Assembly: GCA_965153455.1 (NCBI GenBank)
Contig: OZ234494.1
Coordinates: forward strand, 15,810,001 to 15,874,000
Origin: Sphagnum compactum
Lineage: Eukaryota > Bryophyta > Sphagnopsida > Sphagnales
Reading direction: 5' to 3'
DNA: 64,000 bases
Every line of letters begins with the position of its first letter. The first letter of the stretch is position 1. Shown one piece after another: positions 51,311 to 63,430 of this stretch. The notes beneath the pieces are model-generated. The model had not been told where the DNA came from. It saw only the letters and a list, made by a program, of their open reading frames with translations, and made no database searches. The translations under genes and the position numbers were made by a program.

Positions 51311-52917
51311 GATGAACATTCATATGAATGAACTCCATTGTGTTGGCATCCGTGACAAAATCAAAGTTATGAGTTTTGCACCAAAAAAGGGCCAAAAATA
51401 TGAAAGGAAATGAAATTCAATTATAAAAAACAACAATAATTTAGAAGTCACAAGGATTCATCTTTATTTCTCCTCATTTGAAAAGTTTGCAACATTAACG
51501 CATAGATGCAATTATTTGGAACTATTTCATTTGTGTCAATTTGTGTTTTGTCGACGGTCTAAAAATTTAAAAAATCCATTATTGGGGTTTTAAGACCTTT
51601 GAATTGTTCTTTTATACCACATCTTTGACAACAAATGGCCATTCTTTTCAAGTTAAAGTTTTTTTATCATTTTGTTCAAACAATTATGTAGATTATTGTG
51701 TATGGTTTTTAAATTTGAATATTGACGATAGACTAGCATTATTTGGTCTTCTAGAGTTATAGGTATTAGTGCATGCACTCAAAGTATTGTGTACACAATC
51801 TGCAAAGATTGTAAAAATGTTATATTAAGTGCATCAACATTTGTGAATTTTGGAAACAAACAAATTTAATCCATAAATGGCCATGAACTTATTTTTCTTC
51901 CTTTTCACCTTGTGTTTCAATTCTTATTTACACATGATGAGGCTAGGGTTGAAAGGAAAAGGAACTCAAGTTGTAAAAGTATAGCGGCATAAAGTAATAA
52001 AAACATCCATGACGCATGAATTCTGGAATTACTTTTCAATCTAATTTTGTAGGAACCATTGTCTGGATTCTTAAAGATTGCCAAGTTTTGGGGCATTGAT
52101 AGTAAGATGAAATTTGCAGTGGATTATTGTAAGATGCATGAAGGATTTAAAAACAACTTTGTATGAGATTTTGACATTTACATAATGATATCCACCAAAT
52201 AGTTACACCCACATGATTATCCCATTCTCCACCAAAGTTCAAAATTGTGATATTGGCCAAGGGAAACATGTTTACTAATTGTGACAACAAATAAGTAAAA
52301 ATGAAAAGCTTGTCCATGACTAAGATTTAAAACCTCTAGGTTTCCAAATCCTTTAGCATTAAGCAATTTGAAATATTGAAGTTTTGACATTTCATGTAAT
52401 GAATTTCTTAGAACTTCAACATAATTTAATTATTACCAATTTAATTAATTATTGATCAATTATTATGGTACATGGAATCATGAATTGCATCACCATTCAT
52501 TTACAAGTCTCTTATTTTTTATTCTAAACATATGTCAAAATTAACATATTCTGTTTTCATTTTTAATTATCAATATAATTGATTATAATTAATAGAACTT
52601 TTACTTCAATAATATCAACATTGTCACCCTCAAGGATCCAACTTCTAAATGAATGATCATTTTGCATACTTTGTTTACATCATTCCTTTCACATGTTACA
52701 TGATCTTATGCATGTTGTTCAATTTTTATGTTTTTTTCTATAATTGTAATAATTTGTTTCACAATATTTTTTCATAACATTTTTTTGTGGTGAATTTTCA
52801 CCATTTATCAAAAAGGGACCTAACAACATCAACAAAAGATTATTTTGAATAAAGCCCCCAAATTTTCAATTTTCAAGTTTTCAAAAAAAACAACCACTGA
52901 ATTTATATTATAGGTTT

Positions 52918-53012
52918 TTAGGGGGGGTGGGGTCGGGGGGTTTACTAAATGTTAAAATTATATACACTACCCACATTAAAAAATAAAATGTTTCCAAGGG
53001 GGGGGGCGGGGT
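52918..53012 (+). repeat. G-rich tracts with G-quadruplex potential
   Basis: AGGGGGGGTGGGGTCGGGGG at about 52919-52940 and GGGGGGGGGCGGGG at about 52999-53011 stand out in AT-rich DNA. Runs of four or more G's with short gaps can form a quadruplex. Similar runs occur elsewhere in the window (20451-20471 and, C-rich, 17740-17756). Confidence 0.5.
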
Positions 53013-56000
53013 ATTAGGCGAGGGAATTGTTTTGGTATTATATTATTACCCTTTTCTTGGTAATATGCACATATTTAAACCACCATAAATTTAGTTATAT
53101 TTTTTGTGTTTGCATTGAATTTTGATACCCTATATTTATTCAAAATTTTAGCTTTAGTGCTTGATCAAGAATAATGAATACATGATGACCCCCATTTTTA
53201 AAGAGTGTGAAAAATGTAATGAAGGAATACAACCATGTACTCCCTTGAATGGATGAATTTTTCAATTCTTGCAAAACAAGTAACATACAAATATGACATT
53301 TTGAGCCATTCATTGTTGTATTTCATTCAACACAATTAAAGGCAAAAGGTAAATGTTGAACATATGATTTACCTTTACAGAAAGGTGGTCATGCTTGCAC
53401 TTGTTGCAATTATGATTTTTGTTGAATGGTGTGTAAATGGAACTAGTTCATTTATTATTATTAGTTCATTTAAAAACCTATTAACAACTAATTACACCAA
53501 AAATATGTAATACATATGTTCTATTATATTATAGTATTATAATACCATGGATTACACATACTCTATATTAATTATAAATTATTTTTTAGAATAAACATAA
53601 CTTTATTGTATTAAAAAATTATTATATATTTTACCCAACTTTATTCACATATTTTTTAGATTTAAAAAAAATTGTCCTCCCCATGCATAAGCTATAGCAA
53701 GTAACAACAATATGAAAATATTTTAAATTTTTCTATTATTAGATTGGTTCTATAGTTAAATTTAGTTAAATATTCTTCTTAATGATTGTTAATTTGATAA
53801 CGTCACACAACTGGAGAGAGAAAGAAAAATAAATAAAATAAATAACCCCACACACAAGTTCTTCATATTCAATTTGTTTTAATGTCAAATATGATTTCTC
53901 TTATTGATCACAAATTTGTGTAACTGTGTGATTATTGTCACATGTTGGATTGAACTAGAGACTTCCAAATTAACTATTTAATAATTAAGATAAACTTGTA
54001 AGTATTAACTTTCAGAACTTGAAACAAAATGTTTATATAAAGGCAAATGTACTTTTAATCAACATGAACAATAAAAGATCAAGAACTATCAGTCAACAAA
54101 ATAATTTGTGTCATATTGTTAGCTACAAGGATAATGTGCACTTGATTGTCATTAATTAGGTAACATAACTTATGGAATGATTTTTGATTTAAAAAGGTTT
54201 CATAATCAAGTTCCAAGTTTTGCCTTACATATATCTCTTATACATAATTGCCAAGAAGGTAATTCTTGTAAAACCTTTGAGGCATAGAACCTTTTAAAAC
54301 ATTATACCAAAGATTTAAAATTTTTTTTCCAAAAAAATTATAAAAATCTTATAAAACTATTTGATAACTTAGTTTTAAGTATAATTTCTTTCCATCTTCC
54401 ATTGTATGGAATATAAGTCCTTCTTTAGCAAGAAGCTTCACAAAAAAACCCATGTTGAAAATATCATTCAATCAACTACGGTTATTGTGCAAATCCAAAA
54501 TGAACTACATGAAATTGGTTATGTATGTCTGCATTTCATTTATAACTCAAATATGTTATAGGTCAATGTAACCATTGGTCAAATGTACAATGTTAGTTTA
54601 CACAGCTAACCATGCACAAATAAAAACATTATCATCGAGAGAAAATCTTTCATATGTGGCCTTCAAATGACTTTTGGTTGGAAGTTCAAGCTTCAACATT
54701 ATCACCAAACAATATGTCCAATTGACACATTAGCATGTTTGTTGCTCAAAATTCATCATCTTGATTCTTTAGGCCATTTATGTGATGTAGATGGTTGTGC
54801 ACATGATATATCCTCTTATGCACGGTAAACTTCCAACTTTCCAATCAATTTCCCAACCTTTCAAATTTCCACATCTTTGATGTTTTCTTTTCCAATCTTC
54901 CGAAGGTGCAAAATTTAGTATCACATCATCTATACATTATTTTAAAATGATGCTATTTAAGAGTTGTTTTAACACACGCATGAAACTTATTGCAAACATA
55001 AAAACCACTACCAAGGGCCATGACAACCTTGCAACTTGACATTCCAACCATCCATTAAAAATATGAACATGCACAAAGACATTGAGTATGAAAAAATGTA
55101 CCTATTGAATGAGATTTTCTCCATAACATGAAAGAACTTGAAACATGAAACGAAGTGAATGTTGAAGACTCTGTTGAAAAGTCATATCTCAAAGTACTTT
55201 GTTTAGATTGAAAGCAATGCAATGCACTACTTTTGTTTACATGCATTTGTCTAGGGTTAGGCCAAGGAAGCTTCCATATAACCTTTGACAAGGCCAATTG
55301 TCTAGAAAACTTTTTTGAACGATTTCTTATATGTACGTTATGGATGAAAAAGGATGAATTTAATCATAAATGATGTACAAAGACCCATAAATTAATAAAT
55401 GCAATATCTACAAATGTTCTATGATTTATGATGTCATATGTTACATCATTTCCCCTTCTTAAGACTAACAACATGAAGAATGAAGAATGACTTTAAGCAA
55501 TCAGAAGTGGAATTAGTAAACCTCCTCAAGGGCACTTGCAAGGTGTTGAAGTTGCTCTTACATATTTATAACCTTATTGATGAATAAGGTAATGTCCTTG
55601 GCAATTTGAGAACATGGAAGAACAATTTTGTTTTGTTTTGTGGCTTTGATACTTTTGTCACCCATCCATTCAATTTATGAAGTGTATTCATAGGAATGCT
55701 TTGTATTCTACAATACATCAACAAGGAAACATGAAACACAAAATCCATAAGTACTGCACAATGCTGTGAACAATGAAAAGAGACATAATTCATGAGACAA
55801 AAAGACCCAAGTTGTCACAAGATCACGTTAGACTCTGGACAGGAAAGGATGTTTGTATTTATATTCTGTGTTTGTAGTTTGCACCAGTGTTGGGCAGGTT
55901 TCAACTTTTGAGCATACCAACTGGTACTCAAATCCAATCTTTAAAAAAGACTCATACCAGCCTGATACTGGTATTGCATCTTTTTTGTAACTTTCGGAGG

Positions 56001-56888
56001 CGCAGCCTGATCCTAAAGAACCCTTTTTTCGATGTTAATGTGTAGCTGAATGTTGCTCTAGAGGTAATTTACAATTTAATGACAAATGCTTGACAAACAG
56101 TTGAAGAGCAACATGACAATGAGTGCAGTCATAACCTCATGAGAGTCGCTCACAAAGTGACAGACCATCACCTTCATCACGAACGGCAGTGACAAGCTGC
56201 CATGACTACCCACTGAGTTCATCAGCTCCCAACAGTGGGTGTAGATAAGCATATAATAATCTTCCCAAAAGCTTGGGCAAACCATTATACACAATCTGCG
56301 TCCTGAGTTTCTGTTGCCTTTCCAGAAGCAATGGGAAGACTCAGACGTGATGTTGGCTAGCACTCAAGAGACATTGCTAATCAAAACAGTCAACAGTATC
56401 CTCATTCAAGCTGCAACAAGCTTCTGAAGGAAAGAGCTTTTATTTCATTTTAGCAGGTACCTGTATATGCAAGCATCTATGCCTGAAAGACATAGAGGCC
56501 TATATATAGGGTAGTGGTTGGGGCCTCCTGCACCCTGAACATATCCTTTTAGTTAAATCCCAGACATGGGAACAAATCAATACTCCAGGGCAGCAATCCA
56601 CCCATATAGATCTGTGACCACATTCATCAAATCATCACATTTGCAGTATATTGAATCCATCCAATGGCATGGATCATACAAGCATTGCCTCTCAAAAAGA
56701 AAAACCCATAATGCAGATTGATCAGTGCAAAGTAGGAAAAAGTAAAACTAGAAATGATGTCTGCCACAGACATTCACAATTTTTTTTGCTTGCTGCAGTG
56801 GACACAGTAACACAAGCTTGGTACATCTGAGAAATTTCGTCTCTCTCTAACAAAATAGTACTCCTGCTTGTACATACTGCCTTCCATG

Positions 56889-57355
56889 AACTCTACCATA
56901 GAGCCTATGTGCTTCTTGTATGAACTTCCCCCCTTTTCCACTAATGAGGGTGTGTGCTCATGTATGGTTTTTGACCAAGGTAAAGACAGGTGAAACTGAG
57001 ATGACTTCAAAGATGTGAATGTGGAGAAATGGAGTGAGATTCACAAGTTGAAAAAAGGAACGATGACAAGGGAATGCTTGTGCAGCATTGACATAAAAAA
57101 CCTAATTCTAAACCCCTTTATAAACCCTACCATAGAACCTTTGAGCATCTTGTATGAACTTCCCCCCTTGTTGACTACTGAGGACATGCTCACAAATATT
57201 ATTGACCAAGGTAAAGATGGGTGAAACCAAGATAACTTCAAAGATGTGTATATGAAGAAATGGAGTGAAATTCACAACAAGGTGAAAGGAACGATGACAA
57301 GGGAATGCTGGTGCAGCACTTGCATGGAAAACCTAATACTACCCCAAAATTGACA
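56889..57355 (+). repeat. Tandem duplication, two units of about 232 bp
   Basis: Blocks repeat in order with offsets of 231-234 bp: ACCATAGAGCCTATG (56895) against ACCATAGAACCTTTG (57129); the CTTGTATGAACTTCCCCCCTT blocks; TGACCAAGGTAAAGA; and AAGATGTG...GAAATGGAGTGA (57010 and 57241) with GGAACGATGACAAGGGAATG. The copies differ by scattered substitutions. The ORFs in them are poor and unconvincing. Confidence 0.75.
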
Positions 57356-57657
57356 CCCAACATTTAAAGAAAGACACACCATATTTAGGTCAAAGGAAGG
57401 AGGGAAAGAGGGCAGCTCATAGATTAGAAAGTAGGAGGGAGAAGGGGAATGATGCATCACAAACTAAAGGTCACTAAGGAGATAGTTTGGGGGGAAAAAC
57501 GGAACTTGGAGGACCTCAAAACAGAAAAGAAAGCTAAACTGAAACCCTTCTTAAACCCCAAATGCTGGAATGCTAGCCTCAACCTTTTGCCACAATTGAT
57601 TTCTTCTCAAACCTTCTTTTTGCCCCAGGCCAATGCTGTTGTACAATACGAGAGAGA

Positions 57658-57686
57658 CACAGAGAGAGAGAGAGAGAGAGAAAGAG
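57658..57686 (+). repeat. (GA)n microsatellite
   Basis: A run of AG dinucleotides with one AAA interruption, in the 3' flank of the mitochondrial bL12 gene. Confidence 0.85.
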
Positions 57687-58031
57687 ACCCCCTAAACCCC
57701 ACCAATTTCTACATGATAGAATCAGTCTATGAAATTTGCAGTGACAAACTCAAATCTGGTGACAAAGAAATGAATGCACACAAACCAACGAAAATAGAGA
57801 CTTGCAGACCATTGGCTAAGAGATCAAGTGTTGGTTGATCGATTCCCAAATCAGACAACAAGAAATGTTTTCGGAAGTGGTGAGTTGAGTAATTTGATGA
57901 TAAAACTCTACTGCAATCACATTGCAATTTGATTCTCATTGTGGAAGAATTTGAAAAAAGGGAAGGACTCACAAGCAGGCAGGCTGACAGGATCAGTGAG
58001 GCAGCAATTTCCAATGAGGGAGGAGAAGATT

Positions 58032-58682
58032 TCACTCCATAATAGCTGTTCCTCCTATGGCCTTCAATTTCTCGATGATCTGCTCTGCCTCCTCCTTTCC
58101 TACTCCTTGTTTCAACAAGGTGGGTGCCTTTTCCACCAACTCCTTGGCCTCCTTCAGCCCGAGTGCCGTGAATGCACGCACCTCTTTGATGATCTTAATC
58201 TTTGAGGCTGCTTCAAATTTCTCTAGTTTGACATCAAAAGAGGTTTTCTCCGGCTTCTTCTCCTCTGCAACCGGAGCTCCTGCTGCACCTCCTCCTGCTG
58301 CACCTGGCATTCCCATTCCCGGCATCATCCCACCCATGCCCATCGGCATCATCCCCATTCCTGCTGGTAACCCTAATCTCTTCTTCAACAAAGTGGTGAG
58401 GTCCGAGACTTCAAGCAGTGTAAGGGTGGAGATCTCGTCAACAAGCCTATGAATCTTTTCGGAGGGCGGCGTCCTGGCCTCCGTGGGATCGTAGTCAGGT
58501 TCATCCGGTGCTGCAGCACTACCCAGCCACCTTTTGTTGTTGTCGCAGCACCACCTTTGCCAAAAAATACCTGGAAGAGCTTCATGAGAGGAAGAAGGTC
58601 GCACAACCATGTGCCGAAGGTGGTGGGAAGATCGTCGCAGCAGCAACCGGCGAGCTGCAGGACAACTCCAAAACCGACTCAT
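58032..58682 (-). CDS. Mitochondrial ribosomal protein bL12 (L7/L12)
   Basis: A 216-aa intronless protein. The first ATG is at 58682 ([20 protein letters not shown]); the frame opens slightly further upstream at a GTG. The Arg/Ser/His-rich, acid-poor first 50 or so residues look like a mitochondrial presequence. Next come an N-terminal dimerisation/L10-binding part ([21 protein letters not shown]), a Met/Gly/Pro-Ala hinge ([20 protein letters not shown] then GGGAAGAPV), and the C-terminal L7/L12 domain ([58 protein letters not shown]). bL12 forms the flexible stalk that recruits translation factors to the mitoribosome. Mitochondrial rather than plastid targeting is inferred from the Arg-rich leader and Met-rich hinge. 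Confidence 0.93.
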   Translation of the reverse strand: MSRFWSCPAARRLLLRRSSHHLRHMVVRPSSSHEALPGIFWQRWCCDNNKRWLGSAAAPDEPDYDPTEARTPPSEKIHRLVDEISTLTLLEVSDLTTLLKKRLGLPAGMGMMPMGMGGMMPGMGMPGAAGGGAAGAPVAEEKKPEKTSFDVKLEKFEAASKIKIIKEVRAFTALGLKEAKELVEKAPTLLKQGVGKEEAEQIIEKLKAIGGTAIME

Positions 58683-58860
58683 AGCAGAAACCACCCCTCT
58701 TCCCCAGCCTTCTTTCCCTCTTCCTCAACAACTCATCTTCTCCAACCCCACTTCGAGCTGAGAGAAAAAAAAAACCTCAACCTCCCCCACAACTCACTCA
58801 CAGCTTCTCTCTTCCAGATTAAAAAACCCTAAACCCTCCCCAATGTTATCCAGCCGAGGA
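58683..58860 (-). promoter_or_regulatory. Upstream region of mitochondrial bL12 gene with telo-box
   Basis: The plus strand reads AAAAAACCCTAAACCCTCCC at about 58820-58839, a telo-box pair about 140 bp from the start codon. Another ACCCTAACCCTAAT lies at about 59194-59207. Similar motifs occur beside BCP1 and eL30. Confidence 0.45.
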
Positions 58861-59019
58861 GGGAGAAGTAGCCAAACAAAGGACCTCTTCCTCTCCTCTC
58901 CCTTGGATCGCACACCAACACCAGCACCAGCAGCAACGACCGCCGCCAGCGACGTCGCTCTTCGCACTGTTGGGATTTTCTTAGACTCCTCTCCTGGGTT
59001 TCATCAGGGTTTCAGGCAA

Positions 59020-59125
59020 GGAGCAACTCAGCGGCTAATACTCATACCCAACTCCAAGAGGTTGTGAGTTCGATCTCAGATCAAACCAGTTTCACCCCCA
59101 CTTAAAAAAACACAGCAAAAAAAAA
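59020..59125 (+). repeat. tRNA-derived SINE-like unit
   Basis: An A-box-like CTCAGCGGCTAATACT is followed about 35 nt later by a B-box-like GAGTTCGATCTCAG. The unit ends in A-runs (CTTAAAAAAACACAGCAAAA). The spacing and tail fit a short pol III-derived retroposon. No target duplication is obvious. Confidence 0.4.
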
Positions 59126-60423
59126 TGGACCCATCCTATTATTATGGCAGTCTAATAAATCCCTGGACCTACAGTAAGTACTAGCCCTTAAAACCCTAAC
59201 CCTAATTCTCGAGAAATTCAAGGTCACGGTTTTGTTGTTGTTCTCGTCCTCCTGTTCTCTGTTTGTCCTCCGCAGTGCGCTCTTGTTGATCGTTTTTGTC
59301 GTCTTTGTTGTAGTTGGTTTCTTTGTCTCAGTCATCTTGACAAATTGTGTCTTGTTTCTTCTTCACCACCCGGAAAGCAAGCGGTGAATTCTGAGGAATT
59401 GCTCAAGAGGTGGTTAGTGCTTGCTCCCTTCATCCTGTTCCTGCAACGTTTTCGTAGTCAAGTTTCGAGCCTTGAAGAACGGGTTTCGGTTTCTTCTTTT
59501 CTTGCCAGAGGCAGTGCAGAGACTGCAAAATGGGAAATCTTGTTTGGGTTTCTTCTTTTCTTGCCAGATTTAGAAAAAGGAAACCAATATTCAGTTGTAA
59601 AAACATGAAATGAAATTACAGTTGTTTGATTCTTGGGTGCAAAGACTCAGAGCATTTGCTTTTCTTATCAGAACTTCCAGTGATGGGCAAAGGCAAAGAC
59701 AAGTGTGTTACCGAGATGTGTAAGGTTGTTTGCAGGATTGCAAGTGCTAAAACATGAAATGAAATTACTGTTGTTTGGTGTTCTTGGATGCAAAGGCTCC
59801 GTTCATTTCGTTACCTAGAATTCTGGTTATCAAACTTCCTGCTCAAGAACCCAATGAAGAACTGATAAACAGTTGGCATTTTTCCTCTCTCCACCTTTCG
59901 TTTCTGATGTGCTAGATCATATCCTACCTTGCAGATTGGTTTGAGCTCTAAAACAACGTCAACTTGTGTTGGTTTCTGAAAGCATGTTTCAAGATGTGAG
60001 CATTTCGTGATACAAATGCTAATTTATGTTGTTGGCACAGGTATGAACAAAGCTACAAGTTCTGATCATGGGTGCCAAAGAATCTTGTGGCTACTTCATT
60101 GTTCTGGATGAAGTCTGAGCTTGGCTAGAATTTTATGCTACCGAATTTGCTGTATTTGTAGTTGAGTTCATAACAGTCATTGCACTGAATTGCAATGGTC
60201 TAGTCATTTGATGCCAGTTCACCTCACTTACACCCACTTCCAATTCTTTTTTTCCCAAAAATATTTTCAAAAATTCTGGTTCCAATTCTAGAAAGGGGGC
60301 CAGATCCCATTCCAGAGCTGGGTCCAGTTCTAGAACTTGTTCTGTTTCCAGAACCAGATCCAAAATTAGACCCAGTTCTGGTTACTAACTGAAACCAGAA
60401 CCAGCAATTCTAACCAGCCAAAC
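59126..60423. other. Moderate-GC intergenic, no gene recognised
   Basis: Contains a diverged direct repeat (59600-59656 and 59749-59806, starting AAAACATGAAATGAAATTAC). A tract at about 60266-60415 is rich in TCCAGTTCTAGAAC and CCAGAACCAG words, partly palindromic. An untranslated or non-coding transcript cannot be excluded. Confidence 0.35.
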
Positions 60424-60744
60424 TTGTTAAAACTTAAAACCCAACACTGGTATGGAGTATGCACCTTGGAGCTGCACCATTCACTGCTTATGGGTTTGAC
60501 AGGTGAATTTGAAGGATGGGGTCCTGAACCTGACCAGGAACTTGGAACATTGTCAGAGAGTACCAAGTGTTTTCATCGTCTCTATTGGCCACTCTACTTG
60601 GGGCTGCTCAAAATCATTGAGAGCAACGTGGTTCAGTCACCAGCGGTCTATACCACTGTCGGGTTGTTGTTTGATTTTGTTATAACCTCTGCTTCTGGAC
60701 TTTTGAGCATCTTCAGAGAACTGGTGGATTGGTCTTCCAAATGA
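60424..60744 (+). CDS. Hypothetical ORF, 106 codons, doubtful
   Basis: I do not recognise this protein. The stretch from about 60493 (MGLTGEFEGW) onward has a fairly natural amino acid mix, with a hydrophobic part near the end (VYTTVGLLFDFVITSASGLL) that could be one membrane segment. The segment before it looks non-coding. No neighbouring exon could be joined with confidence, though GTAGGTTATT at 60769 and TTTTTGTAG ending at 60849 look like splice sites. It may be a chance ORF or one exon of an unknown gene. Confidence 0.18.
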   Translation: MLKLKTQHWYGVCTLELHHSLLMGLTGEFEGWGPEPDQELGTLSESTKCFHRLYWPLYLGLLKIIESNVVQSPAVYTTVGLLFDFVITSASGLLSIFRELVDWSSK

Positions 60745-62826
60745 ACCAGCAAGATTATGTGGTTCAAGGTAGGTTATTTGATCAGTTCATCCTTCAAATT
60801 TTTGAGAGCTTTGGTTATGGATCATAACAGATTCTCTGATTTTTGTAGAACCGTGTGGTCATGGGTATACCTGAAACCTTACCCCTTGGTTCTTTCTTTG
60901 AAAAACAAGAGAACCACCCAGCACTGGTCTATGAGCTAATGGATCTATACAGAGTTGTGTTGTTCCCAGTCGAATAGAAACTAGACATGACAAGAGTGAG
61001 TCTCGCATATAGAAGACCCTTAATATGTGAGGTTCCATGGTGAGATCCTTCTGGGTTGCTTGAATTTAGGGTTCCAAGTTTGGCTCAGTAAAATGGTTTT
61101 GGCTCAACATTTTTGTTCATGATGTTGAGACTAGCAAAAATCATTACACAATTCAACACCTATTTGTGATTTTTTAAATATGTTGATTGGTCTAGGTGGT
61201 TTGTTATTAATAATCTCTGACCTTTTACAATCCCAATTTCATGTTTATGACACCGAGCTCAACTATGAATTAAAAAATAACATTGCAACAAATTGGAAAT
61301 GATAATGGGAGGTGGGTCTACAAACAATATTAAATGGGGGAGGGGGGCTTGGAAATCATTTTTTGTTTCATTTTTGCAAAGTGGCCAATGGGGCCATCTT
61401 TGTTCACTAAGGCATGTTACATAGGTGCTCTTTGAACTACGCAAGATAGTCATCCATCACGTGATTCTCAAACTTGAATTTTTTCGAATCTTTTGTCAAG
61501 TTGCCCTTGGTTGCTTTTTGAAGTGAGTTGCTTGTCAAATCATACTCACTTGTCAAATCGTCCTGCTAAAAAACCCACAAGGGAGATGATGGTGGAATAG
61601 GTTACGACAAATCAAACTTGTCTAGGTGCTTCAAAGCTTGCCACGCCTTGACAAGTGTATAGGCCTTTTTTATCTTGCTCGGTGTCACACTAGGAAATTT
61701 ACAACCTCACTCCATGTAAGATGGAGATTGACATTTTGATCTCTAAAAAAAGGACATTGGCCTCCTCTTCAACGCTTTTATATTACATTGTTAAATCCCT
61801 TTCAAGTAGGCAAAACCTCTTCTTTCCAGGGTGCAAAGTGCACTTTCAAAAAAGGAATGTCATTTTCACTATTATTCCTTACATAGCTTGTTCAATCCTC
61901 CACTTGAACACCCTGTTGAATGTTATAATATTGTTTAATGTTCTATCTTCAATAATATGGGTAATTTGGTCTATATTGACTTCTACATTCCATATAAATG
62001 AATAGATTGAAGGTAAGCCTTTATGACTTAGTCAAATCTATCATGTGACAAGCATAAAACAAGCAACATACATTTGCGCACGTTTTCATTTGTGGAGTTT
62101 AAATGCCAATGCTTAGTTGCTAAGTAAAAGGTTTTTAAATATTTTATAATTTGTCAAAACATCAAATCATCTTAATACAAGAAGCAAGTTTAATTTGTGT
62201 TGTTGAGTTATTTGTTTTCAAAATGGTAACCTTTCCCTCCTCCCCGGAAGGAAGCTTCTCGCACATGTTTTGGTCCGCATGTTTGTTACCATATTAAATG
62301 AATGCAATGCCTTTTTGTTCAATTTTTTATGTAGGGCTAAATTGGGCACTCTTTTTCAATTATTGGGCTAGGCCACATTGTTTTTTGTTTTTTATTCATA
62401 TTTATTAAAAGGCTTGAATAAGGGTAGAGCATGCTATTGGTGCATAATTGCACATATTTTCTTTAATTAAATGTAAGATTTTATTTTATTTTATTTAAAA
62501 ATAAATCATTTATGATAATTTATAAGCTATTAACATTACAACTAATTATTTACAATTTGTTAACAGAAGTTTGTCAAAATGGGAGTATAGTGATCATTTA
62601 TGTACTTTGTGAAATGTATAATTAAACTTGAAGGTGTATTGTATGTGATTGATTGTTATGTTAAAAAAAACGTCCATTATGTCAAATATTGTATTTATGT
62701 TAAGAAACATCGTAGATCTTTATTTACCACAACCTATTGCAAAAGGAGAATTGGGGTGAGGTTAGTGACCAACATATATATATATTGCCACTATGCCATA
62801 GGTCAAATCCTTATCAAAAACTTCTT
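60745..62826. other. Intergenic, AT-rich, no gene seen
   Basis: Short ORFs only. No domain, repeat family or RNA gene was recognised. Confidence 0.4.
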
Positions 62827-62898
62827 GTTGGAAGAAAGATTTGAACCCTCATCTGCGAATAATGATCTTGTTGTTTTAACCAACTAAATTATTCTAAC
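62827..62898 (-). tRNA. Decayed tRNA-like gene or tRNA-derived SINE head (CAT anticodon)
   Basis: The minus strand folds as a 72-nt cloverleaf: acceptor GTTAGAA against TTCCAAC (6 of 7 pairs), D arm with TTAGTTGGTTAA, T arm GAGGG-TTCAAAT-CTTTC (all five pairs if G-T is allowed), and an ATCATTA loop with CAT at the anticodon position. The anticodon stem is poor (about 3 of 5 pairs), so a working tRNA is unlikely. A- and B-box equivalents are both present. No match to a specific plant tRNA was evident to me. Confidence 0.45.
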
Positions 62899-63430
62899 AT
62901 GCAAATTATAATTTTACTATTCTACTAATATATTGTTTCTTGGGTGTTGGCTAACAATTTACTTCATGCCTTGCGGCGTAGTCTCATAAAAAAAGTATGG
63001 CTTTGTCATTCTAAACGATAAAATGAATTGTGTATGTATCAAATTTAAACAAAATAGATGATTAAAGTGCATTATGCCATCATATTTGTAATTGTGACTA
63101 AGCTTGTAAATATTGTTATTATTAAGAAAATAATGATATTTATAAGCATAATTAAAAAAACATAAATATTAGGGACACCAGCTCCACTTGCCATAGGCTA
63201 ACAAGCCTTTAATGGCTAATAATGCAGCCTTCATGTTAACAATTTTGCAAGCCATGCGACCTTTGAAAAATGAAGAGTGCAAAACATAACTACCATTTTC
63301 ATATATATATATATATATATAGGGTTATTTTATTACTAATTCTATTATGAGACATAATTGGACAAAGAACATATATAACTCAATGAAAATACGACAAGAA
63401 ATAAGTGTTTCATTTGTTCAATAAAAGAAT
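62899..63430. other. AT-rich spacer with (AT)n
   Basis: Contains an (AT)n microsatellite at about 63301-63321. No rrn5-like sequence, which often neighbours plant mitochondrial rrn18, could be read here. Confidence 0.4.

Larger units (their letters stand above)
48241..56888. other. AT-rich intergenic, no gene seen
   Basis: About 8.6 kb, mostly AT-rich, with only short ORFs (the longest about 95 codons) that show no motif. It contains minisatellites (51007-51310) and two G-rich tracts (52918-53012). The stretch 55800-56880 is less AT-rich but still shows no recognisable coding region. Confidence 0.4.

Noticed and set aside
58057-58832. Plus-strand ORFs of 131 and 127 codons over the bL12 gene
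   Set aside because: They are antisense of the mitochondrial bL12 coding region and its leader; the Pro/Ile-rich part mirrors the Met/Gly hinge.
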